This document shows, one piece after another, positions 60,249 through 64,000 of a DNA stretch of 64,000 nt. This DNA comes from Rhodosorus marinus. Lineage: Eukaryota > Rhodophyta > Stylonematophyceae > Stylonematales > Stylonemataceae. The DNA is taken from contig JAMWBK010000005.1 in the NCBI GenBank assembly GCA_029953675.1, forward strand, positions 620,001 through 684,000, in the 5' to 3' direction. A model generated the notes under the pieces. The model made no database searches. It was not told where the DNA came from and was given only the letters and a program-made list of their open reading frames with translations. The position numbers and the translations under genes were made by a program. How positions within the stretch are numbered: position 1 is the first letter of the stretch; every line of letters starts with the position of its first letter.

Positions 60249-61802
60249 CCGAAAGTGACGTCCCGTAATCCTGGGCAACGCTATAACCTGTGCATATGCA
60301 ATAGAAGTGCTTCTCAAAAAATTTTGGGGCGTCGCAGCCGTCTTGTCTGGTGCAACTGGTCTGTAAGGGTTCGTTCCCGACTGCCTACCTCCTATCTACT
60401 CCAGTATGAGAAACTACGATTACGCTCTCCGCAAGGCAGCTCCTATTTCGCTCCAGAAGTCGGTTTCCTCCTTCAGGGAAGAAGCAAGTAAAATACAATT
60501 ATACCATACTATCTCAAACACCAGACATGACGAGGGCCTCCTATCTACTCCAGTATGAGAAACTACGATTACGCTCTCCGCAAGGCAGCTCCTATTTCGC
60601 TCCAGAAGTCGGTTTCCTCCAGGGAAGAAGCGAGTCAAATACAACTATACCACACTATCTCAAACACCAGACATGACGAGTCCCAGTTCGACGTAACAGA
60701 CCATACAGGAATTGTTCCGATGTTGGCGTCAGTCAATTTTGAACGTTCCCATCTCATTGCGAAGGAGCCTTGACGCGTTGAAACCAGTCCCAATGCAAAA
60801 AAATCGCCCATCGCTCGGTGAACAGTAAGACCAGCAGCAACTCCACAGTAGACCAACATGGAAAGCCTGAGGGCTCTGAAGTTGGTAGGCGCTGGCTTGG
60901 GCGCTGAATGCGGATAGATATACCCCTCGATTCATCAAACTGAAGGTTAGCTGTTGGGGGCTGTTCCACGCACCGGTCCATGGATCTGTTTGTCGCTTGA
61001 AGTACGACACGCCCGCATGCAGTGACGTTGGTCGGTTCCGCTGACGCCAGTCCTCAGATCAGCAGGACCGGGTTAATCAGAGGCCAAGATCCCCGACTGA
61101 GGTTCGCTAGAAAAGCCGCAGAGGGTGCGCCTACAGAACTAAGGCATCGGCATATCGCTAAAGAGTCAGACTCTACAGCAGTAAGCGGTCGAGAAGGAGC
61201 ATCAGAGATATTCAGCACACGACCTTCCAAACAAATTCTTAGTACGTCTTTAGTACAGTACTACAAAACCCCTAAAAAAGGTGCTGTCCAGACGACAGCC
61301 TGTCCAACCGAACCTTCTCGACACTCGTCAATCAAAAAACTCAAACAAGAAATCAGTCAATATAATATATATTGATTGCTATCAATCAAAAAAGTACCCC
61401 AATCGGAACATAACAGTCCATCAATCAATAGATCAATCATTAATTGAACGAAGAACTATGTCATATGCTATAAATAAAATTGTGGATCAATCATTATGAG
61501 AATCTCATTTTTCGCTGAGCAGTTTTTCAGTTTGGTTGGGGAAGACCGAATTCTGCGGTTTGGGTATTTATATCTTGGAAATGGTGGGGAGGCGAGTGAA
61601 AGGGGCGTTCGGGAAGAGAGACGGAGGTACTTGTCTTTCTTGTACAAATCGTTTTGACTTGGAAAGAGTTGTTTTTGTTTGTTTTTTTTTACTTTTTTGG
61701 GAGAAGGGTGTTTTTGTGGGGTTTCCTGAGGAGGAGGAAGAAGAAGAATAGTTTTTTGTTTTGTTTTGGCGAGTTGTCTGCGCGACCCTTTTTTCTTGAA
61801 GG
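60249..61802. other. region with a tandem duplication and an unconfirmed small minus-strand frame
   Basis: Besides the 149-bp duplication (60388-60682), a minus frame from about 60930 to 60635 contains a hydrophobic stretch (LVYCGVAAGLTVHRAMGDFF) that could be a single membrane helix of a small protein, but no clear start or splice fits. From 61340 to 61500 the DNA is AT-rich with repeated TCAATCA motifs. Promoter of Bax inhibitor-1 lies at the right end. Confidence 0.4.
60388..60682. repeat. tandem direct duplication, 149/146 bp
   Basis: Copy 1 (60388-60536) and copy 2 (60537-60682) are nearly identical over their length, differing by one 3-base deletion and a handful of substitutions. In the plus frame starting MRNYDYALRK the 3-base indel keeps frame and three of four substitutions noted are synonymous, hinting at former or present coding use (see findings). 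Confidence 0.9.
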
Positions 61803-62603
61803 ATGGCAGCTGATATTGGAAGGATGACTGGGATGAGTGAACGGATGGATGCGAAGGATTGGGTGAAGGTGAAGGGTCATTTGAAGGATGTGTATTCTCT
61901 TCTAGCTGGGGCTTGTATTTTAGGCACTGTTGGGGCGGTACTGGAGATGCAGTATGCGTATGCGATGCCGTTTCTGCACACAGTTGCGCTGATTTTGACG
62001 CTCGCTGGTGTGTTTGGTGTGAATGGAATATTCGGGATGAAGTACAGAAAGCCTTCGTTTGCCGCTCTCGCTTTCGGCTTGGGTTTCGGCCTTGGCCCAC
62101 TGCTCGACCATGCTGCTGCTTTGAATCCATCGGTAAGCGTTTGAAGAATTTGTTTTGGCATGCCTGCGTTCAATCTAACTTGTTCCTTTTTGGCCACCTG
62201 GAAATTGTGACTTCCACAGATCGTCATCTATGCGCTCGCAGGTACGTTTGGGATTTTTTCTTCCCTTACCATTTCCGCGATGATGGCTCCGGACGCACGT
62301 TATCTATACCTTGGCGGTATGCTGTCGTCGGCTCTTTCGATGCTTTTCTGGATCAACATGGTATCCATGTTCTTCCCGTCGCAGCTCAACTACAACCTTC
62401 AGCTTTACGGGGGTTTGATAGTATTCTGCGGATACGTGCTCAGCGACACATCCCGAATGATTGAGAAAGCCAAGGACGGACGGTCCGACGCCATTTCAGA
62501 CGCCACTGCGCTTTTTGTCAACCTCATCGGTATCCTTCGCAGGATCCTCATTATTCTCTCCAAGAAAGAGGATAACAACAAGAGATCAAGGCGCCGGAAT
62601 TAG
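61803..62603 (+). CDS. Bax inhibitor-1 (TMBIM6-like)
   Basis: ER membrane protein that conducts calcium leak and suppresses cell death. Two exons, 61803-62132 and 62220-62603, 237 residues (usual about 236). Multiple membrane helices: VYSLLAGACILGTVGAV, TVALILTLAGVFGVNG, FAALAFGLGFGLGPLLD, IVIYALAGTFGIFSSLTIS, LGGMLSSALSMLFWINM and LQLYGGLIVFCGYVLSDT. The YVLSDTSRMIEKA segment matches the family FDTQ/D-x-x-x-I-x-K-A motif, and the last residues are charged and basic as usual. The second exon reads straight through a GT at 62242, which restores the conserved helix, so no further intron is used there. Confidence 0.93.
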
Positions 62604-63730
62604 GCCAGGTCCTCACCCAAGGACCGACCGGAACTCATCTGAGAATCGGACCAAGAACTTCACCCTGAGAATAACGTCCTTGACGAGGGAAGCATGGGTG
62701 CACTTCGTGCGCTCGGAAATATGGATCCTCTCTATTGATTCAATTCGCTTTTTATGACTAAATTTTCGTTACAAAGTTATTGCCCTGGACGTGTGGAGAA
62801 CAAATTTGCACCATCGTGAGCGCCGGACAATCCTATGAGCTCTTTCGTAGCTAGCCCCCGGGGGCGAGTTCATGAAAGCGAACTTTACCCAGCCGGTTTG
62901 CGATTACAATTTACCAGATGTTGAAGCAAGGATCTATCTTCACCGGACTCTTGTCAGGCCTTTACAGGAATCTGTCGTTCATAGGGCCCTTGTTCGTACT
63001 TTCTCCGCTGATCCTTCTCAAGTCTCTTCTCCGAGTCTGGGACCGTGTTGCGCTGCAGTAGGCAGCTGCCGAGTAAAGGTTACGGTTACGTTCATTGAAC
63101 TCATCAAGCTGCGCCTAGTGCTATCAGCGCTTGTTGAGCCTGACGAGGGTTTTGACAAAACAACCCTCTTGAAGATCGTTACTCCAGCACGGCTGGGGAG
63201 CAGGTGAGGCTAGTGAAGTCCAAACCCTTCTTCATGACGCAATCAGGACCATTCAAGCCTCGTCACATCTATAGAAACCTCATCACCATCCGCTGAACTA
63301 GGCCTGCACCCGCACCACCTTACCTGTACATACTTTGCCGGAGGTCTATTTCAGGGTGACCATTCATTTTTGTCCTGTAAAATGGGGCCACCCTGAAATT
63401 GAAGTGGAATGTCATTCGCTGACTGGAATAACTTCAGGGTAGCAACGCCCTTCCCTACAAAGAATGGAGCCACCCTGAAGTTGAAGGATAGCTACGAAGG
63501 TGGATCTTCACCCTAGTGTTGGAGGCGAAGGAAAAGCGAGTGCTAGTTGTCTCTGTGTTGAGACCTTGGATCAAGCTTGGGCACGCCACGTCGGAATGAT
63601 GGAGTGAGGGAAATTCGAGTTGAAGGTGACCCTGAGAGATTTAACTGTTTCCAGGAGAGCATGTATTCGTGAAGCCTGTTGAGCGGGGGATGTGTTGGTT
63701 GACGGCTCCGCGTTCGTTCGAGGTATGGAT
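62604..63730. other. intergenic region with stem-loops and a possible membrane exon
   Basis: A plus frame around 62875-63051 reads as protein with a hydrophobic stretch (SFIGPLFVLSPLILLKSLL) and ends at a GTAGGC donor-like site; it may be an exon but I could not join it. Two tandem stem-loops follow at 63349-63481. The rest is unremarkable. Confidence 0.4.
63349..63481. repeat. two tandem covarying stem-loops
   Basis: Stem 1 pairs 63349-63358 with 63389-63398 (TTTCAGGGTG / CACCCTGAAA), with an extra CCATT/AATGG pairing inside. Stem 2 pairs 63431-63440 with 63472-63481 (ACTTCAGGGT / ACCCTGAAGT). The two hairpins are related, and the outer T-A pair of one is C-G in the other. See findings. Confidence 0.75.
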
Positions 63731-64000
63731 TTAGAAATTGCTCTTAGTCCATCCGAGACCAGCAAGGATTGCTTCGTACGCCTGCCTCCGCGAGTTGTGA
63801 AGGACATTGAAGAGAGCTTCCTCGTGCTCAAAGCGACGACAAGAAGCGGCAATGTTTTCTTCGCGGGTTGGACGGGAGGCAGCGCCGCGTCCAATGGAGT
63901 ACTTGAAATGCCCCTTCACTTTGCTCAGTGCCAGAATGTCAGGCCAAAGGAGATCGTTCATGTTGAGGCTGTGCCAACCAGCACCGCAGCGTCCAGAGCA
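63731..64000 (-). CDS. partial protein running off right edge, unrecognised
   Basis: The minus strand is open from the window edge (64000) to a TAA at 63731-63733, about 89 codons, and reads as ordinary soluble protein (SRPTREENIAASCRRFEHEE, then ILAGLGWTKSNF at the C-terminus). It is probably the 3' part of a gene that continues beyond the window. No domain recognised. Confidence 0.4.
   Translation of the reverse strand, partial: CSGRCGAGWHSLNMNDLLWPDILALSKVKGHFKYSIGRGAASRPTREENIAASCRRFEHEEALFNVLHNSRRQAYEAILAGLGWTKSNF

Noticed and set aside
60330-60390. tRNA-like A/B boxes (TGGTGCAACTGG, GGTTCGTTCCC)
   Set aside because: The two boxes are too close, the T-loop is one base short and no acceptor stem exists.

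Overview
The window is nuclear DNA of an intron-containing, gene-dense eukaryote. About 25 genes can be read, nearly all split by short GT-AG introns of roughly 50-480 bases. Several proteins look organelle-targeted: a plastid-type cysteinyl-tRNA synthetase with a transit-like leader, an HMA1-like plastid-envelope metal ATPase with a His-rich N-terminus, and an organellar NOG1-like GTPase. This suggests a unicellular photosynthetic eukaryote with a primary-type plastid. A mesophilic red alga is my best guess, but that is inference; no rRNA or plastid gene is present to settle it.

Layout, left to right: an edge fragment and coding-like debris (1-1440); CysRS (-); the splicing factor U2SURP/SR140 (+); a membrane-anchored GST-like protein (-); an intergenic stretch with AT-rich tandem repeats and one copy of a dispersed repeat; acyl-CoA-binding protein (+); NOG1-like GTPase (-); MSH2 (-); a 4-kb repeat island with inverted repeats and clustered palindromes (about 18.4-22.5 kb); a CREST/haemolysin-III-like membrane protein (+); HMA1-like ATPase (-); a gap holding a perfect 36-bp hairpin; a PH-domain pseudokinase (+); an unrecognised mitochondrial-type protein (-); CTNNBL1 (+); UFC1 (+); ANAPC11 (+); TPT1 (-); HisRS (+); a short SUGP1-like SURP/G-patch protein (-); a 1250-residue PPR protein (-); a degenerate TGT-family protein (-); an RBBP4/MSI1 WD40 protein (+); an unrecognised helical protein (+); a trypsin-fold protein with Cys in place of Ser (+); a maltose O-acetyltransferase-like enzyme (-); YKT6 (+); a small duplicated region; Bax inhibitor-1 (+); a pair of tandem stem-loops; and an edge gene (-).

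Themes: four genes act in mRNA or tRNA splicing (U2SURP, CTNNBL1, SUGP1-like, TPT1); several act in translation or tRNA biology (CysRS, HisRS, TGT-like, NOG1-like, PPR). I see no operon-like logic; neighbours are functionally mixed, as expected for a compact eukaryotic genome. I did not find a clearly new multi-gene system. The most unusual items are three predicted pseudo- or altered enzymes (TGT-like lacking its zinc cysteines and one catalytic Asp; PH-kinase with HRN and DCG motifs; trypsin-fold protein with an H-D-C triad) and four structural DNA features (the 36-bp hairpin, the palindrome cluster, the covarying tandem stem-loops, and the dispersed repeat family).

All exon boundaries were chosen by eye from splice-site motifs, reading phase and family alignment from memory; none has transcript support.
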